64,000 bases of DNA. It comes from JAICKM01 sp050998805. Its GTDB lineage: Bacteria; Chloroflexota; Chloroflexia; QHBQ01; JAICKM01. The notes beneath the pieces are model-generated. The model made no database searches, was not told the DNA's origin, and saw nothing but the letters and a program-made list of their open reading frames with translations. Shown in pieces: positions 9,278 through 18,867 of the stretch. Within the stretch, counting starts at the first letter, position 1. Each line of letters opens with the position of its first letter. The position numbers and the translations under genes were made by a program. The stretch lies in contig JBPCPV010000046.1 in NCBI GenBank assembly GCA_050998805.1, forward strand, positions 1-64,000, in the 5' to 3' direction.

Positions 9278-9823
9278 CTATTCGGCCACTCCGCCTATCC
9301 GCCGCCGCACCGCCGCCAACTGCTGCTCCAGCTCGCGGATGCGGGCCTCGGCTGCCTTGCGCGTGTTGAGTTCGTTCAGCACCAGGCCGACCGCCTGCTG
9401 CAAGCGGTCTTCGAGGTCCATCAGCGCCAGCTTTAGAGCCATCTGGGCTTCTTGCGCGGCTTGGCTCTGCTCCTGGGGTGGCTCGGCCTCCTGGGTCGGT
9501 GCGGGGAGAGCCGGCTGCGCGGGCGCGCTCGGCAGGGAGGCCCTGCTGAGTTCGTAGACGAGGTCGCTGTGTACCTGCGTGAATTTGTTCGAGATGGCGC
9601 GCAGTTCGACCTTCAGCGTCTCGATGGTCCCCTCGTGAATGGAGGCTAAGGTGTCTTTATAGCCGTAGGCCTTCTCCAGCTCGTGGTTGTCTTCCTCGAG
9701 CTTTTCGATCTTCTTGTTCGCGGCCAATAGTTCGGCATCCACGACCGCGTTGCGGCTGCGCTCTGCCAGCCACCGCTCCTCGAACGAATCCCCTGCGGGC
9801 GAACGCCGCCTCTGGTCGCTCAT
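9278..9823 (-). CDS. Coiled-coil protein of unknown function
   Basis: A 181-residue soluble protein. Residues 15-90 are a strongly charged helix with heptads (AANKKIEKLEEDNHELEKAYGY is typical). A Pro/Ala/Gln-rich linker follows, then a second coiled coil (LEDRLQQAVGLVLNELNTRK and ELEQQLAAVRRRI). No signal peptide or catalytic motif is visible. ATG 9823 is chosen over an upstream ATG at 9898 because AAGAGAT lies a few bases before it. The gene converges on the restriction gene with a 13-bp gap. It might be a structural or scaffold protein; no more can be said. Confidence 0.6.
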   Translation of the reverse strand: MSDQRRRSPAGDSFEERWLAERSRNAVVDAELLAANKKIEKLEEDNHELEKAYGYKDTLASIHEGTIETLKVELRAISNKFTQVHSDLVYELSRASLPSAPAQPALPAPTQEAEPPQEQSQAAQEAQMALKLALMDLEDRLQQAVGLVLNELNTRKAAEARIRELEQQLAAVRRRIGGVAE

Positions 9824-9891
9824 AGCACTGATCTCTTGCTCATGCGGGGATTCTACATTGCCGTCCTGTGCGGTGTCAAGCCTGCCGGCGT

Positions 9892-9920
9892 TTGACAATC
9901 TGCTCTGTGCTTGGTAAACT
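9892..9920 (+). promoter_or_regulatory. Sigma70-like promoter of the ArsR-type regulator gene
   Basis: TTGACA (9892-9897), a 17-bp spacer and TAAACT (9915-9920), about 35 bases before ATG 9955. A partly symmetric GGTAAACTTAACC overlaps the -10 box and could be an autoregulatory site (inference). Confidence 0.65.
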
Positions 9921-9954
9921 TAACCATATAGCTAATTCCGAAAGTGACACGACT

Positions 9955-11028
9955 ATGCCTACTGCACCCGACTACCAGCGCGATTTCCGCTCCATAATCC
10001 ACTTCGGGCCGTCCGCCGGCTACGAACTCATTTTGAGCCTCGACCAGATGGAGCGCGACCCCCGACGCCGCCCCGCGTGGAGCGCCCATGCCCGTGCCGC
10101 GCTCGGCCCCGGCCAGCTTGCCGAAGCCCACTTCTTCTGCCAGGATCTCTGGCACCCGCTGGCCCTGCTCGAACTCCCAGCCGACTACTCCGGCGCGCCG
10201 GACGACCCGGACGGTTTCATTGACTACCTGGCCGGCATGGACACCGACACCTTCTTGTTCTACCTGTGGGGCCGGATGATCCCGCGGGAAGAGGTGCCGG
10301 CGATGCGCGCCGACCGCGAACTGCTCACTCGCCGCATCTTCGACTTCTACGAGGCCACCTGGCCGGGAAGCGGCGAAAAGCACCTACTCGGCCAACTGTT
10401 CGAGCCGAACGGCCCCGCCCCCGAAGAGATCCAGGCGCGGCTTGTCGGCCTCCTACGTGCCTATAACGAGCGCGTATTTGCGTCGGAACTGGCCGAACTC
10501 CGCAGGGGATGGGCCGCGAGCATCGCCGAGAAAAAGCGCGCGCTTGCCGAACAGCCGCCCCGCGACTTCTTCAACTCGGTGTCGCGCAGCCGCCCGATCC
10601 CTCGGATGTTCCCGGAGGGCACGCCTCTGCGCGAGATCCGGATGATCCCGTCCTACTACATCACCCAGCCGAGCCTCGTCATCTGGGGGTACGGCACGCT
10701 GATCCTGCTCTACGACGCGAATGTTACCGAGCAGCAGCAGCAGGCGCGCGAGCAGCAGCTCGAGGAGATCACGCAGGTCGCGTCGGCTCTCTCCGACAAG
10801 AACCGGCTCAAGATCCTCGCGGAGATCGCCACCGACCCCGACTGCTACGGCCACAGGCTGGCGCTGCTCTGCGGCATCAGCCAGCCTGCGGTTTCGCGGC
10901 ATATGGGCATCCTCAAGCGCGCGGGCCTGGTCGAGGAGGCGCACAGCGATGGGCACGTCGCCTACCGGCTGCGCCGCCGCACGCTCGAACACTTCGCCCC
11001 CGGCCTGCTGGAGTACCTCGAAGGCTGA
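9955..11028 (+). CDS. ArsR-type winged-helix regulator with large N-terminal domain
   Basis: A 357-residue protein. Residues from about 275 form an ArsR-like winged helix (VASALSDKNRLKILAEI, then ISQPAVSRHMGILKRAGLV). The first 260 residues are an alpha-rich domain without a motif I know; similar ArsR proteins in actinobacteria and Chloroflexota carry a large effector-like N-terminal half. It probably binds DNA in the cytoplasm; the ligand is unknown. ATG 9955 follows a strong promoter. The twin operator-like palindromes 170 bp downstream could be its targets (inference). Confidence 0.8.
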   Translation: MPTAPDYQRDFRSIIHFGPSAGYELILSLDQMERDPRRRPAWSAHARAALGPGQLAEAHFFCQDLWHPLALLELPADYSGAPDDPDGFIDYLAGMDTDTFLFYLWGRMIPREEVPAMRADRELLTRRIFDFYEATWPGSGEKHLLGQLFEPNGPAPEEIQARLVGLLRAYNERVFASELAELRRGWAASIAEKKRALAEQPPRDFFNSVSRSRPIPRMFPEGTPLREIRMIPSYYITQPSLVIWGYGTLILLYDANVTEQQQQAREQQLEEITQVASALSDKNRLKILAEIATDPDCYGHRLALLCGISQPAVSRHMGILKRAGLVEEAHSDGHVAYRLRRRTLEHFAPGLLEYLEG

Positions 11029-11126
11029 TAGCGTTCAGCCATCAGCTAATAGGCATGCGCCAATTGCTACCCGACGTCTTAACCGGGCGGAATAGGCATC
11101 GGCAAGCTGCCCAATAGCGTCTTGGC

Positions 11127-11150
11127 TGAAGGCTGAAAGCTGAAAGATCA
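11127..11150. repeat. Short degenerate heptamer repeat
   Basis: Three to four copies of GGCTGAA/AGCTGAA lie between the regulator and the next promoter, with a related GCTGAxxGCT stretch at 11033-11050. It is a degenerate form of the GGCTGAC heptamer found inside genes at 19343, 23211 and 41070. Confidence 0.45.
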
Positions 11151-11163
11151 GCCTTTAGACCGA

Positions 11164-11192
11164 TTGACTCCGCGCCTGTCTTGTGATACAAT
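11164..11192 (+). promoter_or_regulatory. Strong promoter of the small-protein gene
   Basis: TTGACT (11164-11169), 17 bp, then TACAAT (11187-11192). It is nearly the same sequence as the promoter of the tRNA gene (48621-48649): both read TTGACTCCGC and end TTGTGATACAAT. An operator-like palindrome starts two bases after the -10 box. Confidence 0.7.
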
Positions 11193-11193
11193 A

Positions 11194-11209
11194 TTAACAA
11201 GTTAGTTAA
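11194..11209. promoter_or_regulatory. Operator-like palindrome 1
   Basis: TTAACA-AGTT-AGTTAA, an imperfect 16-bp inverted repeat covering the expected transcription start. It shares the pattern TTAACn-AGTT-nGTTAA with a second site at 11261-11276. Confidence 0.55.
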
Positions 11210-11260
11210 CGAACGAAGACCGGCATCCGCTACAGGGCGGGCATTTTACCGGACCTCATG

Positions 11261-11276
11261 TTAACTAGTTGGTTAA
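11261..11276. promoter_or_regulatory. Operator-like palindrome 2
   Basis: TTAACT-AGTT-GGTTAA, 67 bp (about six helical turns) downstream of the first copy and just before the ribosome site of the small gene. The two sites could bind one regulator cooperatively or form a loop (inference). Confidence 0.55.
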
Positions 11277-11296
11277 TGATCACAGGGAGGTATGTG

Positions 11297-11464
11297 ATGA
11301 ACATCTACATGATTGAGAAGACGATGGAGTATGAAATTGCCCACCGACGCGAGGTCGCCGACCAGCTACGGCAGCTCGACTCTGCGAAGAGGACCGACAA
11401 GGCCGAAGCCACCCGCACCCTGCTCCAGGCCGGCCGGCTGATTATCGCATGGACAGTGCGCTAG
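11297..11464 (+). CDS. Small basic protein behind a regulated promoter
   Basis: A 55-residue protein (MNIYMIEKTMEYEIAHRREV at the start), helical and charged, with a hydrophobic end (LLQAGRLIIAWTVR) that might touch the membrane. GGGAGG at 11284-11289 selects ATG 11297. It has a strong promoter and two matching operator-like sites, so it is probably a real, regulated gene. I do not recognise the family. No larger gene follows on the same strand. Confidence 0.55.
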   Translation: MNIYMIEKTMEYEIAHRREVADQLRQLDSAKRTDKAEATRTLLQAGRLIIAWTVR

Positions 11465-11488
11465 AGCATCTCCCGCCCCAGCGAGCGC

Positions 11489-12307
11489 CTACTTCTTTTC
11501 GCGTCGGCGCTCGCCGCGGGGGGAGGAGCCGCGCGGGTTGCCGGCAGTCCCGCCGGGTCGCTCCGGCGTAGGAGCGGCAGCGCCGGTCGGCCTGGCCGGC
11601 CTCGCGCCCGACCGAGCGGCACCTCGGGGCTTCAGCGTCTTGTTGTATCTCGCCAGTTCCTGCGGATAGCGCGCCCGGAAGTAGTAGGCCGCGTAGATCC
11701 CGAAGCCGAGCCATACCAGCAGCACCAGGTAGAGCCAGATGCGCGCGTTCAGCCCGTCTACATGCAGCATACGCAGCAGGACGAAGACCACCCCGACCGC
11801 GCCGAGGAGCATGGCTGTCAGGCTCCAGAAGTTGGCGAGGCGGTAGTTCAGCTTATGGACACGATGCCACCGCCGCTTGCCGACGAAATAGAAATAAGCG
11901 CCGACCCCCAGCATGATTATGCTCACGATCAGGAAGGCTATCGAAAGATCGCCGAGGTCGCTTTGAGCGGCCTGCCCCAGGTAGTCCCCGACTGAGGTCG
12001 TGGGCGCGGGAATCACAGGCGCCGGCGCTGCGGTCGGCGGCACCAGCGTGGGGGACAGTGTCCCTGTCAAGGTGAACGGGCTGGTGGTCGCGGTTATCCC
12101 GGTCGTGGTCGTAGCAGTGAGCGTCGTCGGTAACCCGGTCGAGGTCAACGCCACGGTCGCCGTCACGGGACGGGTGGTCGCGGTTATCCCGGTCGTGGTC
12201 GTAACAGTGAACGCCGTGGTCGCGGTCGGTGTAGCGGGTTGGGAGGCATGGATAGCGCTCAGGCCGATCAGTATCCTGCCCGCAACGGGCAGCAACGAGA
12301 AAATCAT
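11489..12307 (-). CDS. Thr-rich secreted/membrane protein with two or more TM helices
   Basis: A 272-residue protein. An N-terminal hydrophobic stretch (LLPVAGRILIGLSAIHA) resembles a signal sequence. It is followed by about 90 Thr/Val/Pro-rich residues with the unit TTTTGITATT used twice. Then come three hydrophobic helices (LSIAFLIVSIIMLGVGAYFYF, SLTAMLLGAVGVVFVLL, WLYLVLLVWLGFGIYAAYY) and an Arg/Pro/Gly-rich cytoplasmic tail. The Thr-rich part may be a glycosylated wall-spanning region (inference). The family is unknown. Confidence 0.6.
   Translation of the reverse strand: MIFSLLPVAGRILIGLSAIHASQPATPTATTAFTVTTTTGITATTRPVTATVALTSTGLPTTLTATTTTGITATTSPFTLTGTLSPTLVPPTAAPAPVIPAPTTSVGDYLGQAAQSDLGDLSIAFLIVSIIMLGVGAYFYFVGKRRWHRVHKLNYRLANFWSLTAMLLGAVGVVFVLLRMLHVDGLNARIWLYLVLLVWLGFGIYAAYYFRARYPQELARYNKTLKPRGAARSGARPARPTGAAAPTPERPGGTAGNPRGSSPRGERRREKK
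12083..12210. repeat. In-frame 38-bp direct repeat, 90 bp apart
   Basis: Copies at 12083-12120 and 12173-12210 differ at one base. The 90-bp period equals 30 codons, so the duplication keeps the frame of the Thr-rich protein and encodes the repeated TTTTGITATT segment. Confidence 0.8.
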
Positions 12308-12409
12308 AACAGCAGAAGCCTCCTGAATAGTGGAATAGGCCGAATGGCTAAGTACACGCGATTATATCAGCTTTGCCCCCAGCCCGCAACCTCCGGCATG
12401 ATTGCACGA

Positions 12410-12439
12410 TTGCATGTGGGCCTCAGCTTGTGGTAGACT
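12410..12439 (+). promoter_or_regulatory. Promoter giving a leaderless mRNA
   Basis: TTGCAT (12410-12415), 18 bp, then TAGACT (12434-12439). The -10 box ends seven bases before ATG 12447. Confidence 0.6.
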
Positions 12440-12446
12440 GTAGATT

Positions 12447-13499
12447 ATGCAAGCCTATGGTCCTCAACCCCAGAGCATCAACTCGATAAGCTCGATTAAG
12501 ACGACCTACGTCGTCATCGGGCTGAACATCCTCGTCTACGCCCTGATGCTGGCGACCGCCGGTGCGAGCGAAATCCAGGGCTTCTCGACACACACCCTGG
12601 TGCAGTCGGGCGCGCTCTACGCGCCCCTTGTTCGCGAGGGCCAGGTCTGGCGGATGCTGACCGCGATGTTCATCCACATCAGCATCGTCCACATCGCCAT
12701 GAACATGATCGCCCTCTTCCAGGTCGGCAGTGTGATGGAGCCTCACTACGGGCGAGGGCGCTTCGTCGCACTCTATCTGCTCTCCGGCCTCGGCGGGTCG
12801 GCGCTCTCGCTCGCATTCCACTGGCAAAACCCGGTCGTCGCCGCCGGAGCGTCGGGCGCGATCAGCGGCCTAGTCGGCGCGGCTGCCGTCGCCGGCCACT
12901 TGATCGGCACCCCGCAGGGCATCCGCTTCCGCAATTCGATGCTCACCTGGGCTGTGCTGATACTCGTCTACGGCGCTGTGATCCACGCCGACAACGCGGC
13001 TCACGCCGGCGGTCTGATCACCGGGGCGGCGATTGCCTGGCTGCTCGACCGCCCACGCGCCGGAAAATACCCCGCGCTCACCCGGCGGCCCGACCACGGC
13101 CTCGGAATCGAGACCGCGCTGCTCGCGCTGCTCGTGGCCGGCGGCTTCGCCTTCGCGGGCACCTCCCGCGCCGGCGCGGCGAGCGCCGGCGACCTGATCA
13201 ACAGCGGCGTTGAGCGGGCGCAGGCCGGGCAGCTCGACGAGGCAATCGCCCTCTACCGTCGCGCGGCGCAGATGGAGCCGAACGAGGTCATCGCACACTA
13301 CGACCTCGCGCTCGCGCTCTACGACAAGAAGCAGTATGCCGAGGCGGTCAGCGAGGCCCGCACCGCCGTCGAGCTAGACCCGAACAGCAAATCGGCCTTC
13401 GGCATACTCGCGGATGCGCTGTCGGCGGCGGGGCAGACTGCGGAGGCCGCGAAGGTGCGGCAGCGATACGATCAGCTGGCCCTCACGCCCGGCCCTTAG
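12447..13499 (+). CDS. Rhomboid family intramembrane serine protease with TPR tail
   Basis: A 350-residue protein. The rhomboid core spans residues 20-235 with about six membrane helices. The catalytic dyad is visible as Ser136 in GASGAISG and His186 in NAAHAGGL, and a conserved HIAMNMIAL segment precedes them. The soluble C-terminus (about 245-345) carries TPR-like helices (AQAGQLDEAIALYRRAAQMEP and AVSEARTAVELDPNSKSAF) that probably bind partner proteins. It would cleave single-pass membrane proteins inside the membrane; the substrate is unknown. The promoter predicts a leaderless transcript. Confidence 0.92.
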   Translation: MQAYGPQPQSINSISSIKTTYVVIGLNILVYALMLATAGASEIQGFSTHTLVQSGALYAPLVREGQVWRMLTAMFIHISIVHIAMNMIALFQVGSVMEPHYGRGRFVALYLLSGLGGSALSLAFHWQNPVVAAGASGAISGLVGAAAVAGHLIGTPQGIRFRNSMLTWAVLILVYGAVIHADNAAHAGGLITGAAIAWLLDRPRAGKYPALTRRPDHGLGIETALLALLVAGGFAFAGTSRAGAASAGDLINSGVERAQAGQLDEAIALYRRAAQMEPNEVIAHYDLALALYDKKQYAEAVSEARTAVELDPNSKSAFGILADALSAAGQTAEAAKVRQRYDQLALTPGP

Positions 13500-13514
13500 C
13501 GTCAAACACGCCTG

Positions 13515-13544
13515 TTGCTATCGCCGGTGCTTTCGTGGTATAGT
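13515..13544 (+). promoter_or_regulatory. Candidate promoter of the prkA cluster
   Basis: TTGCTA, 18 bp, then TATAGT (13539-13544), about 157 bases before ATG 13701. The long leader contains no open reading frame that I would call a gene. Stress-type regulation is known for this cluster in other bacteria but cannot be read here. Confidence 0.45.
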
Positions 13545-13700
13545 AGATATGTCGGGCCAGTGCCGTCCCCAGAAGCAACAATCCAGCGCAGTTAGACGTA
13601 TTATATGTAAGACACCTGTTCTATCCACAAGAGGGCGGAGGGGTCTATCTAGTTACCGACAGGCACAGGCAGCAGGGCAGCAACGGGAAAGGAGATCCCG

Positions 13701-15596
<1,896 letters not shown>

Positions 15597-15600
15597 GCCC

Positions 15601-15651
15601 ATGACCAACTACCTGTTCCCTGATGTAGGCCAAGCTGTTGATCGACATTAA
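15601..15651 (+). pseudogene. Vestigial 5' end of yeaH left by an insertion
   Basis: The sequence beginning CCCATGACCAACTACC, then GTTCCCTGA, is nearly the same as the start of the intact yeaH gene at 16223-16250. It reads MTNYLFPDV (the intact gene reads MTNYPFPDA) and stops at about 15651. It lies directly after prkA, where yeaH would be expected. I infer that a DUF4258/YgiT module entered here and duplicated or recreated the first ~27 bases of yeaH. Confidence 0.7.
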
Positions 15652-15943
15652 TGAGATTAGAAGCAAGGTGACGAATAGGCAGTATGGCTACAGTATCCAT
15701 GCTGACGAGGAGCGTAATGTAGAGGGATTGGATGTCGAGCAGGTACGCACCGCTTTGTTGACGGGACAAGTCCTTGAGCAATACCCGGATACAGGGCGGG
15801 GGCTGAGTTGTCTCGTTGTGGGTTTTGCCGGAGCAGTTCCGATTCATGTGGTATGTGGCCGGCGAGGCTCAGACATCATTCTAATTACACTATATATTCC
15901 TCGTCCGCCCAAGTTCGTTGATCCCTGGACGAGAGGAGCGTAG
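15638..15943 (+). CDS. DUF4258 domain protein, toxin-like
   Basis: A 101-residue protein (YGYSIHADEERNVEGLDVEQ, then VLEQYPDTGRGLSCLVVGF) that fits the DUF4258 family, a small RelE-like fold often paired with YgiT-type zinc-finger proteins. No in-frame ATG fits; TTG 15638 is the likely start. The next gene begins five bases after its stop. Base composition is clearly less GC-rich than prkA and yeaH, which suggests transfer. It probably acts as the toxin-like half of a toxin-antitoxin pair; toxicity is not shown. Confidence 0.75.
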   Translation: MIDINEIRSKVTNRQYGYSIHADEERNVEGLDVEQVRTALLTGQVLEQYPDTGRGLSCLVVGFAGAVPIHVVCGRRGSDIILITLYIPRPPKFVDPWTRGA

Positions 15944-15948
15944 TAAAG

Positions 15949-16248
15949 ATGGACGAGAAACGCTGTTATTACTGTGGTAGTGATCAGTGGGAAGAACGGA
16001 AGATCGAATACCTCTACCGCCACAAAGATGCATATCTACTTGTGCGGGATATGCCGGTGGAAGTGTGTGTGAATTGCGGCATGATCTATTATCCGGGTGC
16101 CGCGCTGGAAGCGGTTGAGCGTCTGTTCTTTGCCATCCAAAAAGGCGCAGCCGCACCAGACCGCCATCTTGATCTGCCAATCGCCGAGTACGCCTCTATC
16201 GTGGCCCAGAACGGGAACTTGACCCATGACCAACTACCCGTTCCCTGA
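15949..16248 (+). CDS. YgiT-type zinc-finger protein, antitoxin-like
   Basis: A 99-residue protein with two CxxC pairs (Cys6/Cys9 in CYYC and Cys40/Cys43 in CVNC), the zinc site of MqsA/YgiT-type proteins. The residues after the finger (GAALEAVERLFFAIQ) match the usual YgiT tail. A GAGAGGAG ribosome site lies about 12 bases before ATG 15949. Its last 23 bases overlap the start of yeaH, so its C-terminus may have been changed when the module landed there. It probably neutralises the DUF4258 product. Confidence 0.8.
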   Translation: MDEKRCYYCGSDQWEERKIEYLYRHKDAYLLVRDMPVEVCVNCGMIYYPGAALEAVERLFFAIQKGAAAPDRHLDLPIAEYASIVAQNGNLTHDQLPVP

Positions 16249-17419
16249 CGCAGACGGGACGCGCAGCTTCACGATCAGCCAGCAGGACTGGTCGCTCCAC
16301 CGCAAGGGGCCTGCCGACCAGCACCGCCACCAGGAGAAGATCAAGGAAGCGGTACGCAAGAACCTCGGCCAGATCGTCAGCGAGGAGAGCATCATCCTGT
16401 CCGACGGCCGGAAGACGATCAAGATCCCGATCCGCTCCCTTGACGAGTACCGCTTCCGCTACGACTATTCGAGCGGTCAGCACGGCGGGGCCGGTGAGGG
16501 AGGCTCGAAGGTCGGCGACGTGATCGGGCGGGCCGGAGGGCGCGAGCGGGGCCGTGGGTCCGGCTCCGGCGAGGCCGGCGACAGCCCCGGCGACGACTAC
16601 TACGAGGCCGAGATCAGCCTCGACGAGCTTGCCGCACTCATCTTCGAGGATCTCGGCCTGCCGAACCTCGCCGAAAAGCGGCAACAGGAGGTCGAGTCCG
16701 AGGCCGTGCGCTTCGTGGACATCCGCCGCCAGGGCATCCTGCCGAACCTCGACAAGCGCCGCACGATCAAGGAGAACATCAAGCGGAACGCGGCCAAGGG
16801 CGACCCCCACTTCCACAACGTCCGCCCCGAAGACCTCCGCTACAAGACCTGGGACCAGCGTGTGGAGTATCAGTCGAACGCGGTGGTGATAGCCATGATG
16901 GACGTCAGCGGTAGCATGGGCGAGTTCGAGAAATACATCGCGCGCTCCTTCTACTTCTGGATGGTCCGCTTCCTGCGAACCCGCTACCAGCACGTCCGCA
17001 TCGTCTTCATCAGCCACCACACCGAGGCCAAAGAAGTCACCGAGGAAGAGTTCTTCCATCGCGGCGAAAGCGGCGGCACACAGGTCTCCTCGGCCTACGA
17101 ACTCGCCCTACAGATCATCGCGGAACACTTCCCGCCTGCCGACTGGAACATCTACCCGTTCCATTTCTCCGACGGCGACAACCTGCCCTGGGACAATGAC
17201 CTCTGCGTGACCCTCGTCCGCAAGCTGATGGAGGAGTGCAACATCTTCGGTTACGGCGAGATCCGCGAGGGCTACCGTGGCTCGACCAGCACCCTCATGT
17301 CGGCCTACCAGAAGATCCGCGACCCCAAGTTCATGGCCGTGACCATCAGCGACAAGAAAGAAGTCTACCCGGCGCTGAAAAAGTTCTTCAATGAGCATCC
17401 GGCCCCGGCCGTGCCGTAG
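16226..17419 (+). CDS. yeaH: YeaH/YhbH family protein (DUF444, vWA domain)
   Basis: A 397-residue DUF444 protein. The N-terminal half contains KIPIRSLDEYRFRYDY and a Gly-rich stretch. The C-terminal half is a von Willebrand A-type fold with the metal site DVSGSMG near residue 223. It is the usual partner of PrkA. The start (MTNYPFPDADGTRSFTISQQ) overlaps the YgiT gene by 23 bases, and no ribosome site of its own is obvious, so translation may now depend on the inserted gene. Confidence 0.93.
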   Translation: MTNYPFPDADGTRSFTISQQDWSLHRKGPADQHRHQEKIKEAVRKNLGQIVSEESIILSDGRKTIKIPIRSLDEYRFRYDYSSGQHGGAGEGGSKVGDVIGRAGGRERGRGSGSGEAGDSPGDDYYEAEISLDELAALIFEDLGLPNLAEKRQQEVESEAVRFVDIRRQGILPNLDKRRTIKENIKRNAAKGDPHFHNVRPEDLRYKTWDQRVEYQSNAVVIAMMDVSGSMGEFEKYIARSFYFWMVRFLRTRYQHVRIVFISHHTEAKEVTEEEFFHRGESGGTQVSSAYELALQIIAEHFPPADWNIYPFHFSDGDNLPWDNDLCVTLVRKLMEECNIFGYGEIREGYRGSTSTLMSAYQKIRDPKFMAVTISDKKEVYPALKKFFNEHPAPAVP

Positions 17420-17427
17420 GTTTTGTT

Positions 17428-18858
17428 ATGGAAAGCAGCGTAGCCGCACTCGAAACAGCACTCGAAGAGATCTGGGGGATCGCCCGCGGGTTCGGTCTCG
17501 ACCCATTCCCGACCCACTTCGAGCTAGTTCCTGCGACGATGATGTACGAGTTCGGCGCTTACGGCCTGCCTGGGCGCTTCGGCCACTGGTCCTTCGGCAA
17601 GGGCTACTACCGCATGAAGACCCAGTACGATTACGGCCTCAGCAAGATCTACGAGATGGTGATCAACGCCAACCCGTCGTATGCCTTCCTCATGGAGAGC
17701 AACAGCGTCCTCCAAAACAAGCTGGTCATCGCCCATGTTCTGGGACACACCGACTTCTTCAAGAACAACGCCTACTACAACCTCACCAATCGGGGCATGG
17801 TCGAGAGTGTGAGCCTGCACGCCGACCGTATCCGCAAGTACGAGTTCGAGCACGGCATCGCCGCCGTCGAACATTTCCTCGACGCTGCCCTCTCGATACA
17901 GGAGCACATTGACCCCCACATCCGCTTCCGCCGCGACGCTGCGCCCGCACCCGGCCAGGCCGAACCCCGCACCTCCCCGACCAGCGCCTACCAGGACATC
18001 TGGGAGTTGGGAGTGGACGCCGCAGCCGAGCGCGAGAGCCGCCGCGAGGCCGCCGCAGCAAAGGCGCTGGCCCCCGCCCGCGTCCCCGCTGCGCCTGAGA
18101 AAGACCTCCTCCGCTTCCTGATCGAGCACGCCCCCGACCTCGCCCTCTGGCAGCGCGACATCCTCGAGATAGTCCGCGAGGAGATGCTCTACTTCGTGCC
18201 GATGATGCAGACCAAGATCCTCAACGAAGGATGGGCCAGCTACTGGCACGCCCGTACCCTCCGCGAGCTTGACCTCACCGACGAGGAGCTGATCGAGTTC
18301 GCCGACCTCAACGCCGGGGTTGTCGCGCCCCACCGCCGGAGCATCAACCCGTACCACCTCGGCCTCAAGCTCCTCGAAGACATCGAGCGACGCTGGGACG
18401 ACCCCCCCCCGGGGATGCAGGCGCTCGGCATCCGCCCTGGCAGCGGCCGCGCCAAAATCTTCGAGGTCCGCGAGCTGGAGAACGACCTCTCCCTGCTCCG
18501 CAACTACCTCACGAAAGATCTCGTCGAAGACCTCGACCTCTACCTCTACGAGCGGCAGGGCAACGAGTGGGTCATCGCCGAAAAAGACTGGGAGAAGGTC
18601 CGCGACGGCCTCGTGGAAGAGATGACCAACTTCGGCAATCCGACGATACTCGTCGAAGACGCCGACTACCACCGGGGCCGCGAACTCTACCTGATCCATC
18701 GCCACGAAGGCCGCGACCTCGACACCACCTATTCCGACAAGACCCTCCAATACCTCTATCAACTCTGGGGCCGCCCCGTTCACCTCGAGACTATACTCGA
18801 CGACGAGCGCACGCTGCTATCCTACGACGGCACGAAGAACACCCGCACCGAACTATAG
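17428..18858 (+). CDS. spoVR: SpoVR family protein
   Basis: A 476-residue SpoVR/YcgB-like protein. Family features include FPTHFELVPATMMYEFGAYG near the start, SNSVLQNKLVIAHVLGHTDF, and a long conserved block near NEGWASYWHARTLRELDLT. Its biochemical role is unknown; in Bacillus it affects the spore cortex. It begins nine bases after yeaH and completes the prkA-yeaH-spoVR unit. A Pro/Ala/Arg-rich stretch near residues 172-225 looks like a flexible insert. Confidence 0.93.
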   Translation: MESSVAALETALEEIWGIARGFGLDPFPTHFELVPATMMYEFGAYGLPGRFGHWSFGKGYYRMKTQYDYGLSKIYEMVINANPSYAFLMESNSVLQNKLVIAHVLGHTDFFKNNAYYNLTNRGMVESVSLHADRIRKYEFEHGIAAVEHFLDAALSIQEHIDPHIRFRRDAAPAPGQAEPRTSPTSAYQDIWELGVDAAAERESRREAAAAKALAPARVPAAPEKDLLRFLIEHAPDLALWQRDILEIVREEMLYFVPMMQTKILNEGWASYWHARTLRELDLTDEELIEFADLNAGVVAPHRRSINPYHLGLKLLEDIERRWDDPPPGMQALGIRPGSGRAKIFEVRELENDLSLLRNYLTKDLVEDLDLYLYERQGNEWVIAEKDWEKVRDGLVEEMTNFGNPTILVEDADYHRGRELYLIHRHEGRDLDTTYSDKTLQYLYQLWGRPVHLETILDDERTLLSYDGTKNTRTEL

Positions 18859-18867
18859 CACCACGCG

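Noticed and set aside
9264..9278. Third R-M gene (controller protein) near the methylase
   Set aside because: No small HTH gene lies next to the pair; the nearby coiled-coil gene is on the other strand and has no DNA-binding motif.
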